45,315 bases of DNA from a virus. Shown piece after piece: positions 31,322 through 38,119 of the stretch. The notes below the pieces were generated by a model that worked only from the letters and a program-made list of their open reading frames with translations, was not told the origin of the DNA and made no database searches. Position numbers and translations under genes: made by a program. The stretch spans positions 1-45,315 of IMG/VR virus record IMGVR_UViG_3300047472_000458. One strand, given 5' to 3'. How positions within the stretch are numbered: the stretch's first letter is position 1; every line of letters starts with the position of its first letter.

Positions 31322-32106
31322 GCGCGCCTCCCGTCAGCGATGTGATGGACGTCGGCGCCCTGCTTGGCACCGGCCTTGCGCGCGTCCGCCCAGTTGAATG
31401 CGCAGATGAACGCGTTCTCGTGAAGGCGGCTGTGAACTCGATCCCCGACGAATTTCGCCAGGTCAGCCAGCGGCTGGTTGCTGATGGCGATGACAGGTTT
31501 GTTGTCGTTGTAGCGACGGTTGATCACTTCGGTCAGGATCAGGTTGGAGTCCTCGCGATCCGGCTTTGCGTCGATCTCGTCGAGGATCAAGACGTCGTAC
31601 TGCAGAAAGCGCAGGATTTCGCCTTCCTTGCTCTTGCCCTCGGTGCTGTAGCTGGCCTGCACCTCGCTGATCATCCCGTTCGCCGTGATGTAGCGGATCG
31701 AGCGCACAGCATTCGTGATGAGCGATTGCGCCAGGTCGCAGGCCAGGAGCGTTTTGCCGGTGCCTGTGATGCCCGAAAGGATCAGTGCGCCCCATGCCGG
31801 CTCGCCCAGGATGAAGTCGCGGAATAGGCGGGTCGTGTGCTTGACGCCTTTCTGCTCCGGCGTGCTGGCGACGAACTTCTGGCCGACGTACTTGGCCGGG
31901 ATCGTCGCAGCCTTCATCAATGCTGCGGAACGCTCGGCCATCCAGCTGTCGCGGGCTTCTTCCGCCAGGACAGCATCGAGGCAGCGCGGGCAGTGCCAGG
32001 CAGCTCCGTTGCGCACCAAGACGTCGGCAGCGCCGTGCTGCTCGCAGGTGCCGGCCACCATCTGCATGCGGCCCAGGCCAGGGATCAGGTTCTGAATCGA
32101 TTCCAT
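31318..32106 (-). CDS. DnaC-like helicase loader ATPase
   Basis: A 262-residue AAA+ protein of the DnaC/IstB class. The N-terminus carries a C-x2-H ... C-x2-C zinc-finger-like set (Cys21, His24, Cys39, Cys42) common in phage loaders. Walker A is GITGTGKT at 112-119, Walker B is VLILDEIDAK, and sensor 1 is VIAISNQP. A GGAGG site precedes ATG 32106. Paired with the O-like initiator upstream, it would load the host DnaB helicase at the phage origin. Confidence 0.93.
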   Translation of the reverse strand: MESIQNLIPGLGRMQMVAGTCEQHGAADVLVRNGAAWHCPRCLDAVLAEEARDSWMAERSAALMKAATIPAKYVGQKFVASTPEQKGVKHTTRLFRDFILGEPAWGALILSGITGTGKTLLACDLAQSLITNAVRSIRYITANGMISEVQASYSTEGKSKEGEILRFLQYDVLILDEIDAKPDREDSNLILTEVINRRYNDNKPVIAISNQPLADLAKFVGDRVHSRLHENAFICAFNWADARKAGAKQGADVHHIADGRRA

Positions 32107-32116
32107 GTCGCCTCCG

Positions 32117-33019
32117 TCAGAGTGGGCTGTCGTCGTCAAGATCGGCTTGCGTGACGCCACGCGCTGCAAGCTGGGCTTGCATCATCGCGACGTCCGCGGA
32201 TCGGTCGACCTCGGCGAAGTGGAACTTCTGCGACTGGCCGCCACCGGTGCGCGGCGCAGATCGGCGATCAGGCTGCGGGGTCAGCAGGCGCTCGACGATG
32301 GGAGCCAGGTATTGCGGCGAGATCGTCTCGGTGCCCTTGTGCTCCCGGGCGATACGTACCGCCTCGGTCAGCACCTCCAGCGAGACAGCGCGATCAGCCC
32401 AGCCCATGACGGTCGGGTGCATCGCCGTCGCACTGACGCCGAGAGGGCGCAGAACCACCGCGATGGCAGCAGCTGGGCTTGCAGGGGCGGGCAGAGGTTG
32501 ACGCGGTGGCATCGGCGCCGTTGCTGGCGGGTCAAGCTCGTCCCGGCCGTCAGGCACGTCACCGCCACCGCCCGCCGCCGGCGCGCTCGCGTCGGTGGTG
32601 GTGGTAGGGGATTCAGGATTCAGGATAGGGGATGAGGGATTCAGCCCGGCTGCTTCCGGAGTTTCCGATGCTTGCACCGTACTTGCACTGTTCTTGTACG
32701 GTGCTGGTATCTCACTAGGCGCCTCTTTGATGTGAGGGTTCTGGTGTTTGCCGAAATTCGTCACTTGGATAAAGCGGCGATCATCGTGCTGATACCGGAT
32801 GATGAAGCCATGTTTCTCCAGCTCGCCCAGGAGTTCATCGGCGTTGCAGGTGTCGTACGGGAGAATCTCGGCCTTGATCTTCTTGGGGCGATCCTCCATG
32901 CGACCTTCCCGGTCGCAGTGCAGCCATAGGCCGGCAAACAGCAGGCGGGCCAGCGGCGTGCACTCGGCAAGCATGTCGTTCGTGAAGAAGCCAGGTTTGA
33001 TATTGCGTGCGCGTGCCAC
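32117..33019 (-). CDS. replication initiator (lambda O-like / winged helix)
   Basis: A 300-residue protein with GTG start (AAGGAG upstream). Residues 1-110 form a winged-helix domain typical of phage initiators (NIKPGFFTNDMLAECTPLAR, then LLFAGLWLHCDREGRMEDRP). A long proline-, serine- and glycine-rich linker (about 115-185) follows, then a helical C-terminal domain (MGWADRAVSLEVLTEAVRIA) that would contact the loader. The linker is encoded by the 7-bp repeats at 32610-32644, which could be the origin, as in the lambda O gene. Confidence 0.8.
   Translation of the reverse strand: MARARNIKPGFFTNDMLAECTPLARLLFAGLWLHCDREGRMEDRPKKIKAEILPYDTCNADELLGELEKHGFIIRYQHDDRRFIQVTNFGKHQNPHIKEAPSEIPAPYKNSASTVQASETPEAAGLNPSSPILNPESPTTTTDASAPAAGGGGDVPDGRDELDPPATAPMPPRQPLPAPASPAAAIAVVLRPLGVSATAMHPTVMGWADRAVSLEVLTEAVRIAREHKGTETISPQYLAPIVERLLTPQPDRRSAPRTGGGQSQKFHFAEVDRSADVAMMQAQLAARGVTQADLDDDSPL
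32610..32644. repeat. 7-bp repeats inside the initiator gene (candidate origin iterons)
   Basis: GATTCAG occurs at 32610, 32617 and 32638, so all starts are in register with a 7-bp period. They encode the proline-serine linker (LNPSSPILNPESP). Lambdoid origins lie in the same place within O genes. Binding is not shown. Confidence 0.45.
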
Positions 33020-33020
33020 G

Positions 33021-33290
33021 TCAGTGCTCCTTGTCCAGCAGGTTCATCTGGCGCGGATCCGACTTGTCCAGCACGAAGATCATGGAGCCGCCAGCCGGCC
33101 ATGGATCGTCGCAGTCAACACCAGCGATCTCGCAGGCCCGGCGGCAGACTGCGCTGCGCTGACCCAGGAATAAGCAGCCTTCGCAGTCGGCATAGACAGG
33201 CGCCTTGTTCGCCTTAAAGCGGATGGTGGCAGGGTCGATAGCCACTGCCGTGAAGCCTTCCCATTTCGGGCTGAGGATGTTGGTGGTCAT
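33021..33290 (-). CDS. cysteine-rich hypothetical protein (89 aa)
   Basis: An 89-residue protein with a possible zinc site: YADCEGCLFLGQRSAVCRRAC (C-x2-C ... C-x3-C), then VDCDDPWPAGGSMIFVLD. It is coupled by overlap to the gene upstream and ends just before the initiator gene. Probably a small early regulator or nucleic-acid-binding protein, but no named family is recognised. Confidence 0.75.
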   Translation of the reverse strand: MTTNILSPKWEGFTAVAIDPATIRFKANKAPVYADCEGCLFLGQRSAVCRRACEIAGVDCDDPWPAGGSMIFVLDKSDPRQMNLLDKEH

Positions 33291-33781
33291 GCGGCCTCCT
33301 GATACACGTTTCCGTCAGCCAGGCGCTTGTAGATCGTGTTCATGGCTTCGGTGACTTCCCAGCGCTTGGAGATAGCCATTTGCTGGTCGTGGATCTGCAG
33401 TGCGTGTTCGATGTCGCGCAGCGCTTCGCCATCGAGGCGGAAGTTGCCCGATTTCTTGCTGCGGATCTTGGCGCGGAACAGGCCGTCCAGAGCGCGGACG
33501 ATGTCAGGCTCGTATTCGGCGCCGATTCCTTTTTCAGCCAGGACCATGCCAACGTTCAGGGCGCAGGCAAGGCACGACCACGATTCTTCGTTGGCGGTGC
33601 CGACACGGAGGTTTTCGAACGAGAGCCAGTAGGCGACGCCGATGTCGGTGACTTGATCGGCCTTGAGGACGGATGCGTTCTCGCCGCGTGCGTGGCACAT
33701 GGCGATGGCGACAAGCCCGCCATGCTGGGTGACGGGCTTGGGTTTGTAAGCCTTATTGCGAGGTTTGCGTGGCTTCGTCAT
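33287..33781 (-). CDS. hypothetical early phage protein
   Basis: A 164-residue protein. The N-terminus is basic (TKPRKPRNKAYKPKPVTQHG); the rest is helical with a central SWSCLACALNVGMVLAEKGI and a C-terminus IHDQQMAISKRWEVTEAMNT. Proteins of this kind occur in lambdoid-type early operons of Burkholderiales phages. It overlaps both neighbours by ATGA. Role unknown. Confidence 0.75.
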   Translation of the reverse strand: MTKPRKPRNKAYKPKPVTQHGGLVAIAMCHARGENASVLKADQVTDIGVAYWLSFENLRVGTANEESWSCLACALNVGMVLAEKGIGAEYEPDIVRALDGLFRAKIRSKKSGNFRLDGEALRDIEHALQIHDQQMAISKRWEVTEAMNTIYKRLADGNVYQEAA

Positions 33782-33975
33782 GGCTGCGCTCCTTGGCCGG
33801 CCTGACGTTGCGCCTCATCGGTTGCCTTCCGCAGGTTCTGCAAAGCGACGTAGCGCGCATCGGACATCAATTGATCGCCCGTGCGCGCAGACTCCTTTTC
33901 GACACAGCGCAGGATGGTTGCCGCAAGCTGTACGCGGTAGCCAGGTGTGAATTTGGTTCGTTGCTGGTCTGTCAT
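33778..33975 (-). CDS. small basic hypothetical protein (65 aa)
   Basis: A 65-residue helical protein, MTDQQRTKFTPGYRVQLAAT then ILRCVEKESARTGDQLMSDA. It ends by overlap with the next gene. Third gene after the Cro-like regulator in the leftward early operon. No family recognised. Confidence 0.65.
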   Translation of the reverse strand: MTDQQRTKFTPGYRVQLAATILRCVEKESARTGDQLMSDARYVALQNLRKATDEAQRQAGQGAQP

Positions 33976-33995
33976 TTATTCCTCGATTGGTGGGT

Positions 33996-34238
33996 TCAGT
34001 TATTCATGCGCACGTGCATTTGTGCGCGGCTGCGGCCCGGTGCGAACTTGGCCTGGAATTGGCCCAGATTGGGCCTTTTGCTGACGACCCTTGCCGGCTT
34101 AACATCCCTGCACTTGAGCCAGGAATCACGGAGGATCGAACTCATCGACTTGTCCCTTGCCTTCGACTCAGCCATCAAATCGATGAACTGGTCAGCGGTA
34201 AGCGAGGTCTTGGCGATGATGTTGTGTACTGCTTTCAT
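33996..34238 (-). CDS. small early phage protein (80 aa)
   Basis: An 80-residue protein, MKAVHNIIAKTSLTADQFID then LMAESKARDKSMSSILRDSW, with a basic C-terminus (GRSRAQMHVRMNN). A strong AAGGAG site precedes ATG 34238, so the longer open frame to 34316 is rejected. It is the first gene after the Cro-like regulator on this strand. A DNA-binding role would suit its charge. Confidence 0.7.
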   Translation of the reverse strand: MKAVHNIIAKTSLTADQFIDLMAESKARDKSMSSILRDSWLKCRDVKPARVVSKRPNLGQFQAKFAPGRSRAQMHVRMNN

Positions 34239-34358
34239 GGGTACTTCTCCTTGGTGGATCGACGGGGTGGTTCGGTCGGGTAGTGCAATGGCTCTAGGTA
34301 AAGAGCCTGCGTGCAACTTTCTGGGCGCGCGGAACCGGCCGGGTAGGGCCGGGGTGGA

Positions 34359-34589
34359 TCAGTTCGGGGGATCGGACAGCTCAGGCCAGTACCGCCGCCA
34401 GTCGTCGGGGAACATCTCGCGTCGCGTGACCATTCCGCCGGTAGCCGACTCGATGGCAGCGCCGTGCTTCGTTGGGATCGGGCGCGCGCCAGACAGCCAT
34501 CGGCTTACGTCAGGCGCAGGCACCCCGATGGCTTTTGCCAAGGCTGCCTTGCGGCCGCGCTTTTGCGAGAGGTATGTGAGCAGGTTCAT
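34359..34589 (-). CDS. Cro/YdaS-like DNA-binding regulator
   Basis: A 76-residue helix-turn-helix protein: MNLLTYLSQKRGRKAALAKA, then IGVPAPDVSRWLSGARPIPT is the YdaS/Cro-type HTH. It is transcribed divergently from the XRE repressor at 34683, the position of cro in lambdoid phages. The -10 box (TAATAT) ends only 6 nt before its ATG, so its mRNA is probably leaderless. It would compete for the TTAGCCC-type operators and open the lytic programme. Confidence 0.85.
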   Translation of the reverse strand: MNLLTYLSQKRGRKAALAKAIGVPAPDVSRWLSGARPIPTKHGAAIESATGGMVTRREMFPDDWRRYWPELSDPPN

Positions 34590-34595
34590 GCGTCT

Positions 34596-34678
34596 ATATT
34601 AGCCCAGGGCTAATGCGCACGCAAGCCAAATGTTAGCCCTTGGCGAATTCAGTCTTTAGCCAATGTGACGTCTAATAC
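34596..34678. promoter_or_regulatory. divergent cro/repressor promoter-operator region
   Basis: On the minus strand TTGCGT (34619-34624), a 17-bp spacer and TAATAT (34596-34601) form the cro promoter. A perfect palindrome TTAGCCCAGGGCTAA (34599-34613) lies within it, overlapping the -10 box. A second, partly degenerate copy TTAGCCCTTGGCGAA is at 34633-34647 and a half-site TTAGCC at 34656. A TAATAC box at 34673-34678 precedes the repressor ATG by 4 nt. Three operators of this kind are the classical lysogeny switch. Confidence 0.75.
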
Positions 34679-34682
34679 AGCG

Positions 34683-35105
34683 ATGAAAAAAATTGAGGAC
34701 GTGCGACGCGAGAATTTACGGCGTCTGCGCGATGAAATTGGGAGTGTGCAGGAGTTGGCTGATCGGATTGGGAAAAGTCAGTCCCAAGTCAGCCAGTGGC
34801 TCAACGCGTCCGCCCACTCTGCAAGCGGCAAACCCCGAACGATCAGCAGTGGATCGTGCCGGGAGGTGGAGAAAGCGCTCAAACGACCGGACGGGTGGAT
34901 GGATGTTGAGCATCAGGACTTGATAGCCGCGCCTACCAGCGAGGCGGTAGCGCTTCGCAAGCTGTTCAGCGAGGTCTCAGCAGAGGTCCGCCTTCTTGCG
35001 GTTTATCGGTTCGCGAGCCCCGACCAGCGGGAACTGATAGATGGCGCAGTTCGGCACATTGTCGAGCAAATGGACATCGTCGGCCTTGTCAACGGGACGA
35101 AGTGA
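34683..35105 (+). CDS. XRE-family phage repressor (short type)
   Basis: A 140-residue repressor. The N-terminal HTH is IGSVQELADRIGKSQSQVSQ with WLNASAHSASGKPRTISSGS following. The C-terminal half is helical (RKLFSEVSAEVRLLAVYRFA) and probably dimerises. There is no S24/LexA-type peptidase domain, so RecA-triggered self-cleavage is not expected. ATG 34683 gives the usual family start; an ATG 18 nt upstream is possible. No ribosome site precedes it and a -10 box stands 4 nt away, suggesting a leaderless message as for lambda cI. Confidence 0.82.
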   Translation: MKKIEDVRRENLRRLRDEIGSVQELADRIGKSQSQVSQWLNASAHSASGKPRTISSGSCREVEKALKRPDGWMDVEHQDLIAAPTSEAVALRKLFSEVSAEVRLLAVYRFASPDQRELIDGAVRHIVEQMDIVGLVNGTK

Positions 35106-35216
35106 CTTGCCGCCAACTGACGGGAAGCTGCGTGCAAGCTGGCGCGCCATGCCCTTGAGGTGGCTCCGGCCAGTGTCATTCATCATCTCGTACATCACCT
35201 CTATTTCGTGGTCCAT
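34977..35216 (-). CDS. possible small gene antisense to the repressor end
   Basis: A 79-residue frame on the opposite strand, MDHEIEVMYEMMNDTGRSHL then KGMARQLARSFPSVGGKSLR, with GAGG 6 nt before its ATG. The N-terminal 35 residues look like a plausible helical phage protein. The rest overlaps the last 129 bp of the repressor gene and may be incidental. Weakly supported. Confidence 0.3.
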   Translation of the reverse strand: MDHEIEVMYEMMNDTGRSHLKGMARQLARSFPSVGGKSLRPVDKADDVHLLDNVPNCAIYQFPLVGAREPINRKKADLC

Positions 35217-35364
35217 GCGTGCCTCGATCGTTATATACCTGCGGTTTCGCAAGTCAGTAAAGTTGATACTACTGTACACCTATACAGTATTTCTAGCTAG
35301 CGTCAGAAAGCCTCCGCCGTCATATTTTTGGCGATAAACGTTGTCATAAACATAATTAAGAGCA

Positions 35365-35715
35365 ATGAGAAAAACCGCCCTTGCACTTATCGTTTCACTC
35401 TTGGTCGGCTGTGCTACAACTCCTGCCGAGCGGCGCATGCGCGACTCAGGTGATGACGATGACACCATGCGGAAGGTCGGCATCGGTTTGGCCGTTCTCG
35501 CGGTTGGCGCAGCTGCATATTACGGTGGCAGAAACTCGTCGGGCGGCGGATACGCGCCCACACCGCCGACTGACTACGACTGGGCTTGGGATTTGCAGCG
35601 AGGCGGCGCCGGCGGCCTGGTTTGGGTCTGCCGTGGCATCCAGAGCGGTCAGTATTCCGACCAGTCGCATTGCGCGTACAAGATCCAGAGCGACTCTCAG
35701 TGGCCTGGTTACTAA
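35365..35715 (+). CDS. lipoprotein encoded beside the repressor (moron candidate)
   Basis: A 116-residue lipoprotein: signal MRKTALALIVSLLVGC with lipobox LVGC and lipidated Cys16, then an acidic stretch (DSGDDDDTM), a small hydrophobic glycine-zipper-like segment (GIGLAVLAVGAAAYYGG) and a conserved-looking C-terminal domain with two cysteines (GLVWVCRGIQSGQY, SHCAYKIQSD). Being beside the repressor and on its strand, it may be expressed in the lysogen and act at the envelope, for example in superinfection exclusion. That role is inference. Confidence 0.8.
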   Translation: MRKTALALIVSLLVGCATTPAERRMRDSGDDDDTMRKVGIGLAVLAVGAAAYYGGRNSSGGGYAPTPPTDYDWAWDLQRGGAGGLVWVCRGIQSGQYSDQSHCAYKIQSDSQWPGY

Positions 35716-35924
35716 AACAATCCCCGCCGAAGCGGGGACCGAATTGGGAGGTTGGTTGGGGAGCACCTCGGCATTGCGAGCCGAATTCCTCACCAGCTAA
35801 ATCCCCGCTCCCGCCGGCCAGCGGGAGTGTAGCAAGCCGGACCAAGACTGCCGCCTCTTAAATCGCAAAACAAGAGCAAGCCGCAGTGGAGGGTAACTTG
35901 CAAAGAACGGCCACCCCCTTGTGG

Positions 35925-35954
35925 GCGGTCGATCAGGCCTGGTTGACCGCTTTT
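35925..35954 (+). terminator. hairpin with T-run after the lipoprotein gene
   Basis: GCGGTCGATCAG pairs with CTGGTTGACCGC (12 positions, two G-T pairs) and is followed by TTTT. It stands between the lipoprotein gene and the small membrane-peptide gene. Other GC hairpins without T-runs occur at about 35721-35737 and 35808-35828. Confidence 0.6.
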
Positions 35955-35969
35955 GCATGAGGATCATTC

Positions 35970-36065
35970 ATGTTCAAGCTTAAAACCAAAGTAGTGCAGG
36001 TCGAGCTGAACTTGTGGGCACTTCTGGCTTTGCTGAAGATGCTCATCCAGTTCTTCGCGTCCTAA
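35970..36065 (+). CDS. 31-residue membrane peptide
   Basis: A short frame, MFKLKTKVVQVELNLWALLA followed by LLKMLIQFFAS, with TGAGG about 8 nt before the ATG. A positively charged N-terminus is followed by a single hydrophobic helix, as in small membrane toxins or modulators. Found in the lysogeny-side region behind the lipoprotein. Function unknown. Confidence 0.5.
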   Translation: MFKLKTKVVQVELNLWALLALLKMLIQFFAS

Positions 36066-36199
36066 TGGAAAGCGGGTCGGTTCCGGCCGGCCCGCACCAT
36101 TGATTGAACTCTACACTTGAACTAAGCGGTTTACAACGCTCCCGCCGAAGCGGGGAGGGAGAATTACCGGGCTTACCGGGATAACCTGAAAGGCAAGAG

Positions 36200-36433
36200 A
36201 TGGCGCTTTACAAGAACTCAAATTACTTGCGGCACGATACAGGAACTGCTTTTGATGCTTTGCATAGCCCTGGTAGCACCACTCCACTTTCGGGTATCTA
36301 TAAATGCGAAGGGTGCGGGCATGAAGTCACATCGGTTGAGGGGCACCCTTTTCCACCGCAGAATCACCACCAGCATAACCTTGTACAAGGGTCGATCCGT
36401 TGGCGCCTGATTGTGGCGACATGGCATCAATGA
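36200..36433 (+). CDS. small zinc-ribbon protein (NHHQH type)
   Basis: A 77-residue protein. The motif YKCEGCGHEV followed by PFPPQNHHQHNLVQGSIRWR marks a widespread short proteobacterial protein with one C-x2-C pair and a histidine-rich part, most likely a zinc ribbon. A GAAAGG site precedes the ATG. The last 107 bp overlap the minus-strand gene at 36327-36728. Function unknown. Confidence 0.75.
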   Translation: MALYKNSNYLRHDTGTAFDALHSPGSTTPLSGIYKCEGCGHEVTSVEGHPFPPQNHHQHNLVQGSIRWRLIVATWHQ

Positions 36434-36728
36434 TCTGACCCTCCTGCAGCTGGCTGCTGTTTGCCGAAAGGTTGGTATGCAGCAGCCGCTCAAGCTCCTT
36501 GACGCGCCCGGACAGCGTGTTGACGTTGCACTGCAGTTTTTCAACCTGAGAGATCGCCGGGCCATCATCCTCTGCTTGGGCGAACATTGCTTCGATCCCG
36601 GCCGCTACATCGCGTAACTCCTTTGGCTGCATCACGATCGCCTCATAGCCTGGAATCATTAGGCGCATCTGAAGCGCGCCACTCACCTTCTTCGTCAACT
36701 GTACTGTGTAAGCCGCTGGCTTTCCCAT
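36327..36728 (-). CDS. hypothetical phage protein with coiled coil
   Basis: A 133-residue protein. The N-terminal half is strand-like (AAYTVQLTKKVSGALQMRLM), then a helix with a heptad pattern (ISQVEKLQCNVNTLSGRVKE) suggests a coiled coil; the C-terminus is low-complexity. ATG 36728 has a GGAGG site. It is one of few leftward genes on the rightward arm, between two plus-strand units, and its 3' end overlaps the zinc-ribbon gene antisense. Perhaps an independently expressed lysogeny gene. Confidence 0.6.
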   Translation of the reverse strand: MGKPAAYTVQLTKKVSGALQMRLMIPGYEAIVMQPKELRDVAAGIEAMFAQAEDDGPAISQVEKLQCNVNTLSGRVKELERLLHTNLSANSSQLQEGQIIDAMSPQSGANGSTLVQGYAGGDSAVEKGAPQPM

Positions 36729-36740
36729 CCCATCCTCCAC

Positions 36741-36763
36741 GCCCGCACTCGCGGGCTTTTTTT
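36741..36763 (+). terminator. Rho-independent terminator
   Basis: GCCCGC-ACTC-GCGGGC followed by TTTTTTT on the plus strand. It separates the lysogeny-side genes from the operon starting at 36925. Confidence 0.9.
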
Positions 36764-36848
36764 ACACCCTCTCGCCGGGCCGGCGCGCCTGAACTGTACG
36801 GGCAGGAAAAATTTTACCAAAAATATTAGCCGCAGGCACAAATAAAGC

Positions 36849-36877
36849 TTGCAGTGAGATTAGCCCTCGGCTAATAT
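36849..36877 (+). promoter_or_regulatory. operator-controlled promoter of the pentapeptide operon
   Basis: TTGCAG (36849-36854), a 17-bp spacer and TAATAT (36872-36877) form a good promoter. The palindrome TTAGCCCTCGGCTAA (36860-36874) lies within it, overlapping the -10 box in the same register as in the cro promoter. A half-site TTAGCC lies at 36826. The phage repressor or Cro therefore probably controls the rightward operon. Confidence 0.8.
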
Positions 36878-36924
36878 AACTCCATCGCAACGAGCCCAGC
36901 AGGGCACGAACCTTGGAGAGCCTG

Positions 36925-37578
36925 ATGAAGATCGAGATCAAAAACCGCTGGACCGACGCAGTAATTTTTACCCACGAAGGTGAAGACGTCACGATGCGCG
37001 ATGTGGTGTTGGTAGCAGTTCGCCAGGGAGTGAGCCTGAGCGACGCCGACCTGAGCGGCGCCTACCTGAGCGGCGCCTACCTGAGCGACGCCGACCTGAG
37101 CGACGCCGACCTGAGCGACGCCGACCTGAGCGGCGCCAGCCTGCGCGGCGCCGACCTGAGCGACGCCAACCTGAGCGACGCCGACCTGAGCGACGCCGAC
37201 CTGAGCGGCGCCAGCCTGCGCGGCGCCGACCTGAGCGACGCCAACCTGACTTCGATTCGCGACGATATCTGGGCTGTGCTGTCGTCAGCGCCGGCCGAGG
37301 TGCCGGCCGTGATCGCTGCGCTGAAAGCTGGCCGCGTCGACGGCTCGACCTACTCGGGCGAATGCTCCTGCCTGGTCGGCACCATCGCCCGCGCCCGCGA
37401 AGTCGGCGTCGACGACATCGAATCGCTGCGCCCGAACAGCTCGCGCCCGGCGGAGCGCTTCTTCATGGGTATCCGCAGCGGCGATACGCCCGAGACCAGC
37501 CAGTTCTCGGCATTGGCCCTGGCCTGGACCCAGGAATGGCACGACCGCATGACGGCTGCGTACGCGCCGAAGGGCTGA
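36925..37578 (+). CDS. pentapeptide-repeat protein
   Basis: A 217-residue protein. After a 37-residue start ([20 protein letters not shown]), 14 pentapeptides of the form [L][SR][DG]A[DYNS] run to about residue 107, building a right-handed beta-helix. A C-terminal domain of about 110 residues ([20 protein letters not shown], then [16 protein letters not shown]) is found in similar phage proteins. GGAG lies 6 nt before ATG 36925. It is the first gene of the rightward early operon. Some pentapeptide proteins mimic DNA and protect gyrase; whether this one does is unknown. Confidence 0.9.
   Translation: MKIEIKNRWTDAVIFTHEGEDVTMRDVVLVAVRQGVSLSDADLSGAYLSGAYLSDADLSDADLSDADLSGASLRGADLSDANLSDADLSDADLSGASLRGADLSDANLTSIRDDIWAVLSSAPAEVPAVIAALKAGRVDGSTYSGECSCLVGTIARAREVGVDDIESLRPNSSRPAERFFMGIRSGDTPETSQFSALALAWTQEWHDRMTAAYAPKG
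37036..37245 (+). repeat. 14 tandem 15-bp units, including a perfect 75-bp duplication
   Basis: Units are variants of CTGAGCGACGCCGAC. The block 37096-37170 is repeated without any change at 37171-37245 (five units each), which indicates recent expansion by slippage or unequal exchange. Confidence 0.95.
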
Positions 37579-37580
37579 TC

Positions 37581-37919
37581 ATGGACCGCATGTCAATCGA
37601 GGAAGCGCGCGAAGCCAAGATCGCTGAGCTGACCGCCAAGAAAGCCGACTACACGAAAGCGCTGATCGCCAAGGGCGACATTACAACGATCCGCGAGGTC
37701 GGCAACTGCGTCACGGACTACCTGGCGTTTGCCTACGAAGACCTGCACAAGCTGGTGATGGGAGCGACCACGTTCGAAGCGGTGCGCGACAAGGTCATCG
37801 CCAGCGACGCCGAATGCGAGGCGATCAAGGCGGTCGAGCAGATGGAGCGGCGCCGCGAAGAGGAATCGATTGCTACGCGCGCCGAACGGTGGCTGTGGGC
37901 TCGCGGGGTGCTGCAATGA
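37581..37919 (+). CDS. hypothetical early protein (112 aa)
   Basis: A 112-residue helical, charged protein (MDRMSIEEAREAKIAELTAK, then ADYTKALIAKGDITTIREVG). It starts 2 nt after the pentapeptide gene, and its stop overlaps the next ATG. No recognised family; composition suggests a soluble coiled protein acting early after induction. Confidence 0.75.
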   Translation: MDRMSIEEAREAKIAELTAKKADYTKALIAKGDITTIREVGNCVTDYLAFAYEDLHKLVMGATTFEAVRDKVIASDAECEAIKAVEQMERRREEESIATRAERWLWARGVLQ

Positions 37920-38119
37920 AATGCATCCACTGCAATGACACCGGAAGCCTGTCCAAGTCGCTCGATGGCTACGTTGACTGCGGCCACTGCCACATCGCAG
38001 CCGAGCGCGTCGAGCTTGAACGCTGGTACATCGCCGAGACGAAGCAGCACGGCATCTACGGCGCCCTGTGGCGGCTGAAACAGAAACTGACCAACGAACT
38101 GCAAGGGGAGGCAGCATGA
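37916..38119 (+). CDS. small zinc-finger protein (67 aa)
   Basis: A 67-residue protein starting MKCIHCNDTGSLSKSLDGYV then DCGHCHIA: two C-x2-C pairs spaced as in half of a DnaJ-type zinc finger. A helix follows (RVELERWYIAETKQHGIYGA). It is coupled by ATGA to both neighbours. Short DnaJ-finger proteins are common in phage early operons; the function is not known. Confidence 0.78.
   Translation: MKCIHCNDTGSLSKSLDGYVDCGHCHIAAERVELERWYIAETKQHGIYGALWRLKQKLTNELQGEAA

Noticed and set aside
37036-37245. Regular tandem repeats that could suggest a CRISPR or other array
   Set aside because: Units are 15 bp without spacers, in frame and encode pentapeptides; no cas genes are present.
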